From positions 48,335,362 to 48,399,361 of the forward strand of contig NC_060061.1 of the NCBI RefSeq assembly GCF_020283565.1: DNA of 64,000 bases, in the 5' to 3' direction. Positions 1 through 12,696 of this stretch are shown piece after piece. Every line of letters starts with the position of its first letter. The stretch's first letter is position 1. Under the pieces are notes generated by a model. The model saw nothing but the letters and a program-made list of their open reading frames with translations. It searched no databases and was not told the DNA's origin. The position numbers were made by a program, and so were the translations under genes. This stretch comes from Trifolium pratense (Eukaryota; Streptophyta; Magnoliopsida; Fabales; Fabaceae).

Positions 1-521
1 TGATAGTAATTAACTTTATTATATTTTTTTGTAATAACTTAATTATTATAATGCTAAAAAAAACTATATTATTATATTTTTTATAATTATATTACGGAGT
101 ATTATTAAAAATTAGTAGTGAATTTGGTGGTAATATTGTTTATTTTTTATGAGAAATATTGTTTAAATTTTTTTTCATAAATATCGTTTATGTTTCTATT
201 TCGACATTCCAATTTTTATGCATATTTATCTTATTTTTTCTATAATTTTTTTATTCCTATTTTTAAGCACAAATATATTGTTCTATTCTGTTCCTATCTA
301 TAATTAGTTTTATTCCTATTTTTAAGCAATTTTTATTGTGCTTATCTTATATTCTTTTTATACTGTATTTTTTTATTTATCTTATTATTTTTTATGTATT
401 TTTTTAAAAAAATATTAATGAAATTACAATGAAGTGTATAAAACTTGTAATGTGGTTAAAAGTAATAACAATAAATTAGTAACTTTGGTGGTAATCGATT
501 TTAATATATTAGTAATAGAAA

Positions 522-645
522 TCCACTTGAGTTGGTGCATTGGTATTGACTTGGGATTTGAGAGTTTGCGCTTCTTGAGGTTTGAGGTTCGATTCTCTCT
601 GGTGCCAATCTAGGTGAGCTAATTTAGCTTATTAAAAAAAAAAAA
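522..645 (+). mobile_element. tRNA-derived SINE (short) with target duplication
   Basis: A tRNA-like head with a B-box-like GGTTCGATTC and an A-rich tail is flanked by the 15-base duplication TATTAGTAATAGAAA (507-521) / TATTTGTAATAGAAA (646-660), one mismatch. Its head resembles the SINE at 13463. Confidence 0.75.
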
Positions 646-660
646 TATTTGTAATAGAAA

Positions 661-1646
661 CTTGTTTTTATTATTTGTTTGAGTTTTTTTTTTACATAAT
701 TATTTGTTTGAGTTAAATATGGTATTCTTCTATATAAAATCTGTGAATTTTGGTCCAATAAATCTAGCTCAACCGACAAAAATCTTGAAATTGTTAGGCT
801 GAATGTCGTGATTCGGGTCCTAATAAACACCTATCAAAACTTAAAAAAAAAAATGAAAAATGAGAGAATGAGGGAGAAGGAGAGAATGGTGGAGAGAATA
901 TGGCATATTTGGTGCCTCTTTATAGAATTGTTGATCAATTCTCATTGGCTGGAGCAATGGCACGGCCAAAGATGTGTCCAATCACGTTTGGCCACGTGTC
1001 ATTCTCCTTTAACTGCATGGGGGGCTGGTTTTTTCAGTTGCCGACCAGTTCGTCGTCTAGGGAGCGAACACTTGCTATTGCTAATCACAAAGCGAACAAT
1101 GTTTTATAAGTTTTCGTCATTTTACACCCTCGCATGACAAGTAGCGAGAGGGGTAGTCTGGGGATATCAGGGGGTGCTCACTTCTGCCGGGGTGCGAAAA
1201 GTAAAATTGTTTGAATTATTTCTTTCCTTCAAGAGGCCTAGGGCCCATTAGTATTTGATCCATTAGTATCTAAAAAAACCCTAACTATATAAGTGTATGA
1301 GTTGCCTCTTTAGAGGTTATGAATGAAGTATTTATTTTCTTAGTTTTATATTCCGCCTCTTTATTGTCTTATAGTATAACCCTCGTCTGATATAAGTAGC
1401 GTGAACCTAGCATCAGTGACACTCTATCGATTTAGTTTAATAGACTTTTTGATTTAACTACCGATAAAAATATCGCGGTGGCTGATATGTATAGGAGAGG
1501 TTGTGATGTTGAGAGAAATGAGTAATATAAAAATTATATAAGTAAACCCATCAAATTTATTCAGCAAATGAAAATTTGTCACCATAATTTGTCATTGTTG
1601 TAGGTTTGTTTGAAGCTACATCTACGATAAATCGACTTTTAGTTAA
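661..1646. other. Gene-poor stretch with LTR-like texture
   Basis: 1270-1420 contains a TATA-like ACTATATAAG followed by GAGTTGCCTCTTTAGAGG and reads like the R/U5 part of a retrotransposon LTR, but no matching second LTR is in the window. The short open frames at 808-1137 have no recognisable content. Confidence 0.3.
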
Positions 1647-1919
1647 GGGTATTTAGTTCAGAGTTTAGAAGATATTGTGCGTACTATCATTGAGAACAAT
1701 GCAGAGGATGACGACGAAGATGATACAGTGTCTTTGGAGCCTGTTACGCGAAAGGAAGCACTTATGGCGTCGAACACTCTTCACAACTTTATGATACAAT
1801 ACAGAAATACAACATCTCAGCTATTGGATGCAATAAGAAAAGTTAGAAATGAGCTCCAAACAGACTTGAACTTTAAAGGAAAACAAATAACTATTGAACC
1901 ATATTTCAACAAAGTGTAA
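1647..1919 (+). pseudogene. Remnant of a pogo/Tigger-like transposase C-terminus
   Basis: The open stretch has an acidic run (EDDDEDD) followed by EPVTRKEALMASNTLHNFM and ends LNFKGKQITIEPYFNKV. From memory this layout matches the tail of pogo/Tigger (CENP-B/Jerky-related) DDE transposases, where an acidic region precedes an EAL-xxxxTL helix and a terminal QxTIExYF motif. The catalytic domain is absent upstream, where frames are closed, so it is a fragment. Alternative: an unrelated small coding exon. Confidence 0.5.
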
Positions 1920-2826
1920 TATTTTTTTTTTCAGTTTCTATGAATTATTAATTTATGATTTTCTTGAGACCGAAAATTATAAAGGGATCTCCCAAAAAAT
2001 TATTATCTTATTATTTTATCGAATTATTCAATTTTTTACACTGGCCCAAGTCGGGACCGAAAAAATTTATTATTTTAGAGAATTTATTAATTTACCGAGT
2101 ATTAATTTAAAGAGTTTCTACTGTAGTTTGAAAACTAAGCCAAAGTAAAATTACTTGATTTTACACCTTTAATTTCAGAAGCAAATCACTTAAAATCCTC
2201 ATATTCATGATTTATCATATCAATGTCCAATTTTTTTTCTGATGCTAGTTCACGTATTGAATTTTAATTAGTACCAAATAATTAAAATCACAAAGTACTT
2301 AAAATAATTTAAAACTCTAAAATACCTGTTTAAGCATCAATTTATACGGAAGAAAAAAAAAAGGATCGACTTCAACAGAGCACACAACACATATAGGAAC
2401 ACCAAATTATGTGCAAACCAAATAGTGCAATTCTTAATTTCCAGAAAATCACGGCATGACAAAGCTGTTACAAAGTGATATCTCACCAGTAGCAAATCAA
2501 ATAATTCAAAACGTCATGCCCAAACAATGAACACGGCCATCGACCCGTTTAACAAGTAAATTATAATAAGCAATTTAAAAATCACTACTTTAACTTGAAA
2601 ATTGAAATCGATGGACAAGTAACTATATGATTTTATATGGAAACATATATATACAATGAACGATTAGAAAGAAAAAAACTCTATACGCTTTGGTCATATT
2701 TTGAGCAGACCTCACCAAATAATAAAAAAAAAAACCTTATAATTTAGGTTTATATAACCAAAACTGAAACATAGATATAAACAAATTATCCCAATAAATC
2801 AAACTTGAAGACGCTCTGATACCACT

Positions 2827-3386
2827 TGTTGGAATTAACTTAATAATTTAAGCATAAAACATGCTCAATAATAAAGATTAAATCCACAATCTTACTTTAA
2901 TGCAATGCGGAAGCCAAATAAACATATGAGCATGTATATAAAACAAGATCTACGACATGTTAATTTATCAAGGATTATTGGAATACATGGATAGACGAAT
3001 CCACTGATGAACCGACCTGAAATAGATGAACTGACCTGAAACAGAATCGGAAGACGAACATCCGTTGGCTTGTGGTTCTTCCTCATCCACCTTATGCCTT
3101 AGGACTCTCCAGATGGGGAGAAGAGTCGATATGCGGTGTGTCCGGTATATTGGAGACCATAGCCTATATATAGTGTGATGGCCAATTAGGGTTCCCATTA
3201 TTCCGAAACGGGTCATCCTGACATCCACTCAATCACTTAATCACTTAATTAATTCTAAATAGAAATCTAATTAACTTTTTAACTTAATTTGATCACTTAA
3301 TCAATTAAAACTCCTAATTGATAAATAGTTAATATAATTATATAAAGATATTTGTCCGCATTGGAATATCATAAGATATTCCAACA
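2827..3386 (-). repeat. Copia-type LTR with adjoining primer-binding site
   Basis: The 560-bp unit starts TGTTGGAAT and ends ATTCCAACA. Immediately to its left, GCTCTGATACCACT is the complement of the tRNA-Met primer-binding site. It therefore reads as the 5' LTR of a minus-strand element whose interior (to the left) has decayed; no gag or pol frame is visible at 1920-2810. Confidence 0.65.
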
Positions 3387-4479
3387 AAGAAAACCTCTCA
3401 ATTGTTTAGAGGTTATTTGGCAAAGGGCAAAAGGCCATTCACTAACAGCAAAAATCGTGGCCGGGACCGGGAACTTGGAGCAAATATTGAACACAGTTTG
3501 TAGCAAATTGGAACTTGGAGCTATTGAGAAATAGAAGATGCTCCCTAATAGTTTGGAATACAAGATATTGAAGGGAGTGGCAACATTATTCCCCATAGAT
3601 AAGAAATAGAGTTCAGCACCTTGTTGAACAATATTCCATTTGGTGTTTTTCAAAATCTCATAAAATTGATCTAACTATTGTATTCCCGGAATCAATTCAC
3701 AACAAACTGGAGGCAAAACTATAAAATGTAGTTTGTTGCAGAGTGTGAGTTCGTGACGTATATAATGAGAAGTGTAACATGAAGTGAGCATGCCATTAGA
3801 GTCGGGATTAATATTAATTTTCTAACATGTTTTAATTTTTATGGATTTTATGTTCTACACTTATTTGTTTTGAAACAATTTCAATACTATGATTAATTGA
3901 GACATTTTAAGTGATCATTATGATGGTATGTAGTATCCTAAACTTATGTAAAATGATTTTGAAAATCCATATCTTATTTTATCATGGTATCATGCGGTTA
4001 GGTGTTTTTGTAGAAAATGTATTTTGAGGTCAACGAAGGGTATGTCTTCATTAAATTGTTTTTGTTAAAAAAAAAAAAAAGAAAGAAAGAAAGAAGGTTT
4101 TTAATTGGTATATATATAGGTTTAACATGATATATAGACATAATATAGAACAAGGTAGTGAAACGTGCTTTTGCATACTAAAATCACTCTATTACAATTG
4201 AAGACACTTATACTAAACTAAGGAAGGAAAACTCATGTTGTCATGTTTATATACCTATACATGTCACATTCATACCTACCTTAATTGAACAGTTGTAAAA
4301 CATACAAAAATTAATAAAGTGTTCGTTAATCCTAGCCTCTAGCCACAAATTCTTAAGTTAGCTCTCCCAATGATGGCTAGATTAATTATCCCAGTTCCGT
4401 ATTAGGGCCCTATCACGACATAACCTAATCCTAAAGACAATTCATAAATATGAAAGTACATTAGCATAGTAAATATAAT
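3387..4479. other. Stretch without a supported gene
   Basis: Non-coding as far as can be seen. Short frames on either strand at 3352-3653 overlap each other and the LTR end and show no domain. Confidence 0.35.
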
Positions 4480-4988
4480 AAACTGAATTGAGTAATCAGT
4501 CAATTTAGTCCCTAAACTATCACTCTCTCATCAACTTAGTCCCTAAACTATTAAAAAAACTAAAAGGTCCCTAATCTATTTTTCATCCGTCAATTTAGTC
4601 CCTAAACTATCACTCTCTCACCAACTTAGTCCCTAAACTATTAAAAACAACTAAAAGGTCCCTAATCTATTTTTCATCCGTCAATTTAGTCCTCGGTTAA
4701 CTTGTCTATAAAACCCTAAAATATTATCACCCTTTCTTTTTCCACGTGCTTCAACGAAAACAACCACCCTGCTCGCCGCCAACCACTCCACTCTCCGGCA
4801 ACAACCGTTTTGCTCTCGCAACGCAAATATAACCTCTAGTTGCCGAACTCAATTCATTCTTTCAGAATAATCATTTAGAACGAAAGAGATCTTTAGTATG
4901 AAAAAAGTGGCAATTGTCTTTTCTTTTTTTTTTTAACACAAAATATTTTTTTATTCAACTTTTTGACTGAAAGATTAAAAAAAGATGA

Positions 4989-5198
<210 letters not shown>

Positions 5199-5405
5199 TG
5201 AAGTTTATGTTGTGATCTTTTGTTTATTGCGGGTCTGAGAGTTTTTTTATCCTTCTATTCCTTTTCTTCTGTTATTGTAAGGAATGTTTTGGGGTGTGTT
5301 AGTGTGTATAATCATGACATAAAGGGTACAAAAGTGCCATTACATGTAGTATGCTAACAAAGTCTTATTAAATTCCAAGCATTTGTATGGTGAATTATCT
5401 TTGCA

Positions 5406-5535
5406 GACTGGTTGTGTTATTGGTAATACTAGTAAGGAGCTAGCTTTTTTCATCCATGCTAGTGTGTTAAGAAGCGCCTTGAGATATTATAACAGGTTTG
5501 TTAGGAATCATAAAATGATGTTTATGAGGGACTAA
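5406..5535 (+). other. Exon-like open stretch inside the Mutator-like element
   Basis: After a pyrimidine-rich TCTTTGCAG a frame stays open for about 42 codons (TGCVIGNTSKELAFFIHASV, then LRSALRYYNRF). The acceptor-like start and amino-acid texture suggest a captured gene exon. I do not recognise the parent. Confidence 0.35.
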
Positions 5536-5743
5536 ATTGAAGGATGTGAATATAGTTTAGAGACTTTTTAGTTGTTTTTAATAGTTTAGGGACTAAGTTG
5601 GTGAGAGAGTGATAATTTAGGGACTAAATTGACAGATGAAAAATAGATTAGGGACTTTTTAGTTGTTTTTAATAGTTTAGGGACTAAGTTGGTGAGAGAG
5701 TAATAGTTTAGGGACTAAATTGACTGATTACTCAAACTGAATT

Positions 5744-6963
5744 GTAGTTAATATAAACTTGTTCGAACTAATTACATATATTAAATAATGCTAGACAGTT
5801 CATTTACTTGTCATAATATGAGAAAATTAGTTACTTCTAAGTATAATTAACATAACAGAAGATTTGATACGTTCTTTGTAGGAAGAAGTAGAAATTTTCT
5901 TGCAGAGATTGGAGAGAATGAAGACGGAAGGAGTGGAGAGAAGAAAAAATAGTTTTTATTTTTTAAAAATAATAATAGTTTATGTTGTCAAAATTTTATT
6001 GGATGTGTTCAAATGTAATGTGTTGGGTCAGTGCCCAAATAAGACTTTCTCCGGATAATAATAGCATCTTATTCAATGTCTCGTCAAAAACAAAAAATAT
6101 CTTATTAAGAAGAAGATCTTACCTGGGCACAACTACTTAGACACAACTTTTAGGCACACACACATCAATCCAAAAAATTAAATGAAAATATAATTGTCAC
6201 ATCAAAAAATACCAATTAAAAACAATTATTCTCTTTTGATTAATATTATTTATTTTGGATTATATCATTTTTTGATGATCAACAAGTATTCATTCAAACT
6301 TAATTATTAATTATTTTGAGTCATTTGTACACGTTAATATTATCTTAAGGTACACACTTTAATTTTGAATGACAAACTTTTTTTACCGGAGCAACTTTTA
6401 CTTATTACAACTTCAATTATTATATATAATAATATAATTTTCTTATTTAATTTTATGTTATAACTTTTTAACGGCCCATCCAAAAAAAATTTACTAGCTC
6501 CGCCACTGCATATTATAAGTGTCCCTAACAAATCATTATTTGGACTTGTACCCATATAAGTATTTCTCCTTATTCAATGACAATGAACACTTCTCCATCT
6601 CATACTATTGTTTATGTCAAGGTCTCAATCTAGTTTGAATTACTTAACAATAATAACAGGGAAGTATCCAATGAATGGAAATGGTTGTCATTTTGTTTTG
6701 ACAGTCACCTATTTGTCCTAACTTGGATTGTCGTATTAGTCAATTTTTATTCAAAGGATAGGGTTTGCATTAGTTAATTCCTACTACCATTATTACACAT
6801 TTCTTATATTTATATCGCTTTCTAGGTCCGTTTCCTCGCAATTTCGTAGGAAACAAGACGATGGAGTTAATTGGATATATAATAAGGCTTTCCAAATTAA
6901 AAATAAAAATTGGATATAATATAACAACTAACAAGTAATTTATTCTTTGTTAGTCATATACAT
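5744..6963. other. Stretch without a supported gene
   Basis: AT-rich sequence. CTAGCTCCGCCACTG at 6495-6509 resembles the end of a hAT-type element (complement CAGTGGCGGAGCTAG) but no partner was found. Confidence 0.3.
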
Positions 6964-6966
6964 TAA

Positions 6967-7871
6967 GGGCCTGTTTGGTGCGCAGGATAGCATAGTAACA
7001 GGATAGGATATAAAACAGGATAAGGATAGGATAGGATAACAGCAGGATAACAATTATACTCAGTTATCATATCCTATGTTTGGTGCACACAGGATAACAA
7101 ACATGGTAACTATTATATTTTGTTTTTAATACATACTTGCTCATAATAATATGATAAGATATATAACATATTTAATTGACAAAATTACTCTTGTAAAACA
7201 ATTATTATTTTTTAAAAATTATTTTGTAATACTTTGAATTTTATAAATAAAAAATATAAATAAGTAATCAAATAACTTTATATAATTTAAAATAAAAATC
7301 ATGAGAAAATAATCAAGTTTAATTTTTTATATGAATCATGATCAAATAAATAACTCAATAATATATACATGTTAGATAAGCCAAATAAATATATGATATA
7401 TCTCATACGTAAATAATAAAACTACTATCGCAAAAGAATTATATTTAATTTTTTATAAAATTTAAATTAATATCCCTATTTGTCAATTTTTTAATAATAA
7501 TTTTACTTTAAAATATTGTAATTTTAGTAAAATTTTGATTTTTTAGAATATATAAATTACAAAATTATCCCCGTGACAAAATCACATATATATTTAAAAA
7601 TTAATTATTTTATTATTTATATTTTATTTATTTTATTTTATGTATTTTAAAATATATTTTATAAAATAAATCAGTAATTTTTTTTTCTTCTTATCCTATC
7701 CTGCTGGTAACCCAGCTCAAATTCAGGATAAGAATTATAACTAGAGAGACAGGATAGGATAAGCTTCAGGATTAACTTATCATATCTTGTTGTATCATCA
7801 AACACTGGATTGCGGCAGGATATGATACAGTTATCCTATCCTGTCTCTTATCCTGTGCACCAAACGGGCCC
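6967..7871. mobile_element. Tourist-like (PIF/Harbinger) non-autonomous element, copy 1
   Basis: The ends GGGCCTGTTTGGTGCGCAGG and CCTGTGCACCAAACGGGCCC are inverted repeats, flanked by TAA on both sides (6964-6966, 7872-7874). The 905-bp interior is AT-rich with no transposase frame. Subterminal AGGATA/TATCCT motifs repeat many times. Confidence 0.85.
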
Positions 7872-7875
7872 TAAA

Positions 7876-8090
7876 TATGTTTGAATCTCATCCCAAAATT
7901 AGCTCAAAAGGTGAGGTTGCCCTTACATATTTATACATTTCACATCATGGGAACTTAAATAATGTGAGACTTCAAACAGACTTCAACAACACAACTACAT
8001 ATTCCAACACCCACCCTCAGACCTAGTGTGGTACTGGGTCAAATGTCCACATTGCAGTCCTTACCATGTTAAATATATTTGGATCTCATC
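7876..8090. repeat. Dispersed repeat, copy 1 (LTR-like)
   Basis: The stretch from the ATGTTTGAATCTCATCCC block through CCCACCCTCAGACCTAGTGTGG aligns with 13186-13402. In the second copy it ends near GACTCTGATGCCATG, which resembles a tRNA-Met primer-binding site, suggesting a retrotransposon end. Confidence 0.5.
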
Positions 8091-8487
8091 CCCAAAAGTT
8101 TGTTCTATTGGTAAAATTCTGAGTTAATTAATTTCTTCTAAAACTTTCATGTAACATCTCATAATTTGTCAATGTATGCAACTCTATTAGCCTCATGAAC
8201 GATTTAAACAAAATATCACTAAAACAACTAAATTAAAACTTTTTAAATATAAGAGACTAAATTAAAAATTAAAATAAATATAAAAGTAATCGCAACATGA
8301 CCAAAATTATTTTTTATGCTTTTTTGTAGACTTTCATATTAGAATCTCAACATGTGCATCATGTGAAGAAAACGACACATCACCCTACGGTCTAAATTTT
8401 ATTTTTCGGTTACATAATCTCAACTTCTTTCTTCCGGTAAAAAAAATAAAATCAACTTCTAAATTACATTTATAATATAATATAGGA

Positions 8488-8840
8488 TACAATTTTTGGT
8501 CCTACTTTATAGTGAATTTTAGTTTTTATTCGTGTAAACTAAAATCACTTATTTTCATCTCAATAAAAAATTGTTTTGTTTTTAGTCCACAATAAACAAA
8601 ATTTTGACGTGTTAATGTCAATATTATGATATTTTTATGTTCAAAATGATTTATATTATGTCTATAAATCACATTAAACTTACATAAGTCGATATTATAT
8701 TAAAAAAAGTCAAAAAAATATCAAAATTTTGCTTGTTAAGGACTAAAAACAAAAGAAATTTTTTTATATGAAAGAAAACAAGTGATTTTATTTTACCGAA
8801 ACAAAAACCAAAACTCACTATAAAAGTAGGGATTGACAAC
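8488..8840. repeat. Foldback MITE-like inverted repeat
   Basis: The left arm (TTTTTGGTCCTACTTTATAG) and right arm (CTATAAAAGTAGGGATTG) are inverted copies, with complementarity continuing inward for over 100 bases (TTTTTAGTCC / GGACTAAAAA). No coding frame and no clear target duplication. Confidence 0.6.
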
Positions 8841-8868
8841 ATATTTTACTTTATAAAATACTACTGCC

Positions 8869-9015
8869 TCCGCCCCATTTTAGATGATTTATTTAATTAT
8901 TTCATACAATTTAATAAAAAATAAAATGTGATTTTTATTTAATTGTTCTTTAAAAGCATTAATGATGACTTATTTTGAAATAAATTTTTATTTCACATTG
9001 GTTACTACTATTTAT
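8869..9015. repeat. Stowaway-like MITE fragment
   Basis: It starts CTGCCTCCGCCCCATTTTAG, close to the Stowaway terminal consensus, but the opposite terminal repeat is not recognisable. It lies just upstream of the gene 1 leader block. Confidence 0.4.
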
Positions 9016-9060
9016 AGTTGACTTCATCTAAGATCAGGATATATATGTATTGTGCTCATC

Positions 9061-9487
9061 TAGAGAGTCTCTTAAAAAAACAGGTTCTTAATTCCTGAAA
9101 CCCATCTCAAATTAAAACCACCAAAAAGCCAAAAGGATAAAAGTATTTGAGTCTTGAACCTCTTAGTATCTCTGTTTTACTAGTTATAATTTGTTTTCAG
9201 TTTTTGTTATTTCCATTCATTCATATAGAAAAAGAAAAAAAAAACACTGTATACAAAAAAAAAAAAAAAAATCAAAATCTGAAGGAAAAAAAACTGTTAT
9301 TTCAAAGGTATTTTTAATATTCAGAGGTATGCATGCATTATTTTGTTCCCCTTTTAATATATATTTTTTTTTGAAACGTTCTCTCCTTGACTAATAGAGA
9401 ATAAATCCTTGAATTTTTTCATTTTGTTTGCAGATCATTTTAGTTTCTGTTTTTTGAAGCCATTTTGCATCACTCAATATAATACAG
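9061..9487 (+). promoter_or_regulatory. Predicted transcription start region and spliced 5' leader exons of gene 1
   Basis: This block is conserved with 42765-43125, upstream of gene 2. Shared marks are the CTGAAACCCATCTCAAATTA stretch, a donor-like GAG|GTATGCATGC (9327), an acceptor TTTGCAG (9433) and a donor AATACAG|GTAAGAG (9488). The next conserved piece is the CTTTCAG acceptor at 14998, 42 bases before the ATG. The simplest reading is leader exons about 9065-9326 and 9434-9487 joined to 14999. The start point itself cannot be seen. Confidence 0.55.
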
Positions 9488-9828
9488 GTAAGAGTTCCAA
9501 ACTCTTCATTGTTTTGACCATTTTTTTAATATGTCTGCTTGGTAAGCGTGTGTCTATTTGATGCAACACGAGATCTGCTGAGAATAGTTCAGCGAAGTAA
9601 CTGTTATGATTGAAATGATACTTTTCTCTATAGTAGTTAAAAACAAATTTTTGAAGTTTACTAAGTGTCAATTTTTTTTTGTATAATACTTTAAATTTTA
9701 ATTCAACAGTGGGTTTTATAAAATTTATATCGGTTAATACGTTATTGAGATGTGTAACATATGATATGATGTCAAACTAGTTGGTGTCAACGGATCCTGA
9801 CTCTTTGAGGTATATATGTTAAAACGTT

Positions 9829-10142
9829 AAATTTTTTATATAAATCATAATCAAATAAATAATTCAATTATGTATGTTAGATAAACTAAAGAAATATATA
9901 ACATATCTTATATTTTATGATTTATATTTTTTATTTAAAATATATTTTATAGAATAAGGAAACAAATTATTTTCTTATCATATCCTACTAGTAACTCAAC
10001 TTGAATTCAGGATAAGATTTTTAATTAAAGGGACATCATAAGATAAGTTTCAGGATTAACTTATTAAATCTAATTGTTCCACCAAACACTGGATCGAGAC
10101 AAGATATGATGTAGTTATCCTATCATGTCTCTTATCCCGCGC
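9829..10142. repeat. Decayed Tourist-like copy in gene 1 leader intron
   Basis: The sequence aligns with the right half of the element at 6967-7871 (same AT-rich interior, AATTCAGGATAAG, CACCAAACACTGGAT, CTTATCC) but has an internal deletion and lacks both ends. Confidence 0.65.
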
Positions 10143-10289
10143 TTAAGAAAAAAGTGTCAGGAAAGGAAAACACGAAAATCAATGAATGAATTTAAACTAA
10201 ATCTTAATCGATGTTCACTTTTTGATTTCTGTGTTTTCCTCCATTCTTACTTTCTTTCCTTTCAACTAAACAGACCATACATATATCTT

Positions 10290-10714
10290 CTATTGTCTCT
10301 TTAATTCTTTAACATCAGGGCCGACCCATGGCGATGCAGCCAGTTCTGCATAGCAGGGCGTCCAATGTATAGGGTCCTCAAAGTTTTTATTACTTATTAT
10401 GAAGATTTCTCTCCCCACCTCCCGTGATTCTTTTCTACCATCTGTTTTTCCATTTTTTTGCCTTGGAAAAAAATCTTCGGAATGTGTTTTCCGAATTTTT
10501 TCCGAATAAGAACTAGAAAAACTTCGGAAAACGCGTTCCAAAATTTGTATACAAGGACAAAAATGAAAATATGAGGGGTAAAAAAGAAACATGGAGGGTG
10601 AGAAGAGAAAAATTCATTACTTAATATCCATTTGATGACAAAAAAAAGCCCAAGTCAGTTACTATATATATTTGTCCAATGAGAATTACTTTTGTCATCT
10701 TACTGGCTACTCAC
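10290..10714. other. Non-coding repeat-like stretch
   Basis: It begins with a CAGGGCCGACCCATGG block that resembles a recurrent plant transposon end (a related CAGGGCCGG occurs at 25358). The minus-strand open frame here has no recognisable features. Nothing else is supported. Confidence 0.3.
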
Positions 10715-11285
10715 GCGCCCTATGCATTTCCCTTACGTAGCGGATGTTGTAAAATGAAAAATTTTGAGCGAAAACACCCTACATGATAATTCAATATTTT
10801 TACGAGTTTTCTACTTAAGTATAGCCGACGTAAAATGAGAAATTTTGAGTGAAACACCTTACATGAAAAATAAAGATTTTTACTAGTTCTCTACTTAAGT
10901 AGCAGATTAGTTCTCTATTTAAATGACGGACGTTATAAAAATGTGAAATTTGAGGAAAAAAAAACCCTAACATATTTTAACGTCCGCTACTTACGTATCG
11001 GATTTTTGGAAAAAAAACCCTCCTACCATGAAATTTGCAAGATTTTAAACGTATAATCTGCTACTTATATATGTAGTGGACGGGGGTATTTTGATAATTT
11101 CGTAGGACGCACCCCAAAATTAGTAGGGTGGCAAAAGTAAAGCTCTTGTCCAATGACAAAAAAGGCCCAAGTAAAAAGTGGAAATGTTGGTCTTTGTCCA
11201 TCATAATCCATTATTTAAGTAGTGGACAACGTTTTTCTCTAAAAAAAATTTATTTTTACTTATCCGCTACTTAACTCACCCTACA
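10715..11285. repeat. Degenerate array of CTACTTAAGTAGCGGA motifs
   Basis: A partly palindromic 12-16 base motif recurs at about 10734, 10811, 10891, 10915, 10985, 11060, 11208 and 11266 with changing spacing, often followed by GACGT and a GAAAxTTTGAG box. Both orientations are mixed by the palindrome. No coding potential. Confidence 0.5.
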
Positions 11286-11289
11286 AACA

Positions 11290-12215
11290 CGGATCCTTAA
11301 TCATGGCAATACATTGAAAAAGTGAATTTAAAACTATCAAATTAAATTTAAAGACTTCATACCAACACACTAAAATTAACCTTACTTAGCAAACATAAGA
11401 GCCATAAACCTAATATAAATCACAAACAGTATAAGCATGAATTCTCAAAAAAAAAAAAAAAAAGACAAATGACCAAGATTAAAGAAATGTGAACACACCA
11501 ATGAGTGAAGCCTATTGCAAGTGAGTTCTCCAAAGAACTTGATTCGTAGGTGACATAATGCTAATCTTATCCCCTTTGTTAACAATGCTCACAAGGCTGG
11601 AAAGGAGAATCACAAACAATGATTTGTTCCAATAAAAGATAACTCCTTTGGAACTATATATTAGAAACAAAAATAAAATCGGTACAAAATCATTATGTAA
11701 TTTAGTATATTAATTAGTAAATATATTTATTACCGTTCAGAATTGACATTTCACAGGATTATAATTTCATCCCATCTAACATTAGGAACCAAAACAACAT
11801 GTTAATAAAAACGTCAGTAACTAAAAAGACGACTGAAGAGGAGTTACAAATTACTACTAATGATGATTTGAAATTGCATGTAAATGAATATAATAATTTG
11901 AAAAGAGAAAAAGGGGAATTAAATGAAAATCAAATCAAAACTAAATGCATGAATGATAAATTTCATTATTCATTGAAACGAAATCAGAGCAATCACAAAA
12001 CAAAGAATTTATACCAAAAATTTCATTATTAATCAAAACAAAATTAGAGCACTCAGAGCGAGGAGAACCATAACGATGCAAGGCAGACAAAAAAAAAATC
12101 CTATACAAACTAGAATAGAGTGACTATGTTTCACTGATTCAAGACTTCACCTTGCAAACCTTGTCCTTCTTTTTCAAAAATTAACCAGAAAATGAGAAAA
12201 TTATTATCCACTCTT
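11290..12215. other. Leader intron sequence without recognisable genes
   Basis: AT-rich sequence with an A-run near 11444. A 77-codon open frame (11799-12032) is lysine/asparagine-rich low-complexity and has no recognisable domain. Confidence 0.4.
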
Positions 12216-12696
12216 AGGGGTGATCGTATCCGAACCAATCCAAAAGTAAAATCGCCAAAACGAACCAATCCAAACTGAAACTGCAAAAAAACGCATTTAG
12301 TTTTAAACGCACAAATCATTTTTCTTACAAATGGCACAGTTTTGTTTGGTTTGCGGTTTTTATTTCAGAAAATCGAATCAAACCAAACCGCAATACTTAA
12401 CTTAGCTCTACCAACTATTAACAATCAACCTAAATTGAGTCCATAAAACAATAGACCGTCAAAACATGTAATTTCACGCGATCGAGAACTATATTGTTAT
12501 TATATATAAGTTATTTTATATATGCAATTTATGTATATGAATATTGTATCATGTAAATAATAAAATAAATTAAAAGCATTGGATTGGTTTGGTTTGGATG
12601 ACTTTTAAAAACCAACCGAACCGCATGCATTTTTATCTCGCGGTTATGATGACTTTTATGCTCAAAACCGAACTAAGCCGCACCGCGAGCACTCAA
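12216..12696. mobile_element. hAT-type MITE candidate
   Basis: The ends GGGGTGATCGTATCCGAACC and the complement of the right end (GAGTGCTCGCGGTGCGGCTT) are imperfect inverted repeats. The interior is rich in GGTTTGGTTTGG and its complement. I do not see an 8-bp target duplication. Confidence 0.45.

Noticed and set aside
3352..3653. Overlapping short frames on both strands
   Set aside because: One starts inside the LTR end; neither shows a domain, a splice pattern or a paralogue.
6495..6509. hAT-type terminal sequence CTAGCTCCGCCACTG
   Set aside because: No partner inverted repeat or 8-bp duplication could be found, so no element was called.
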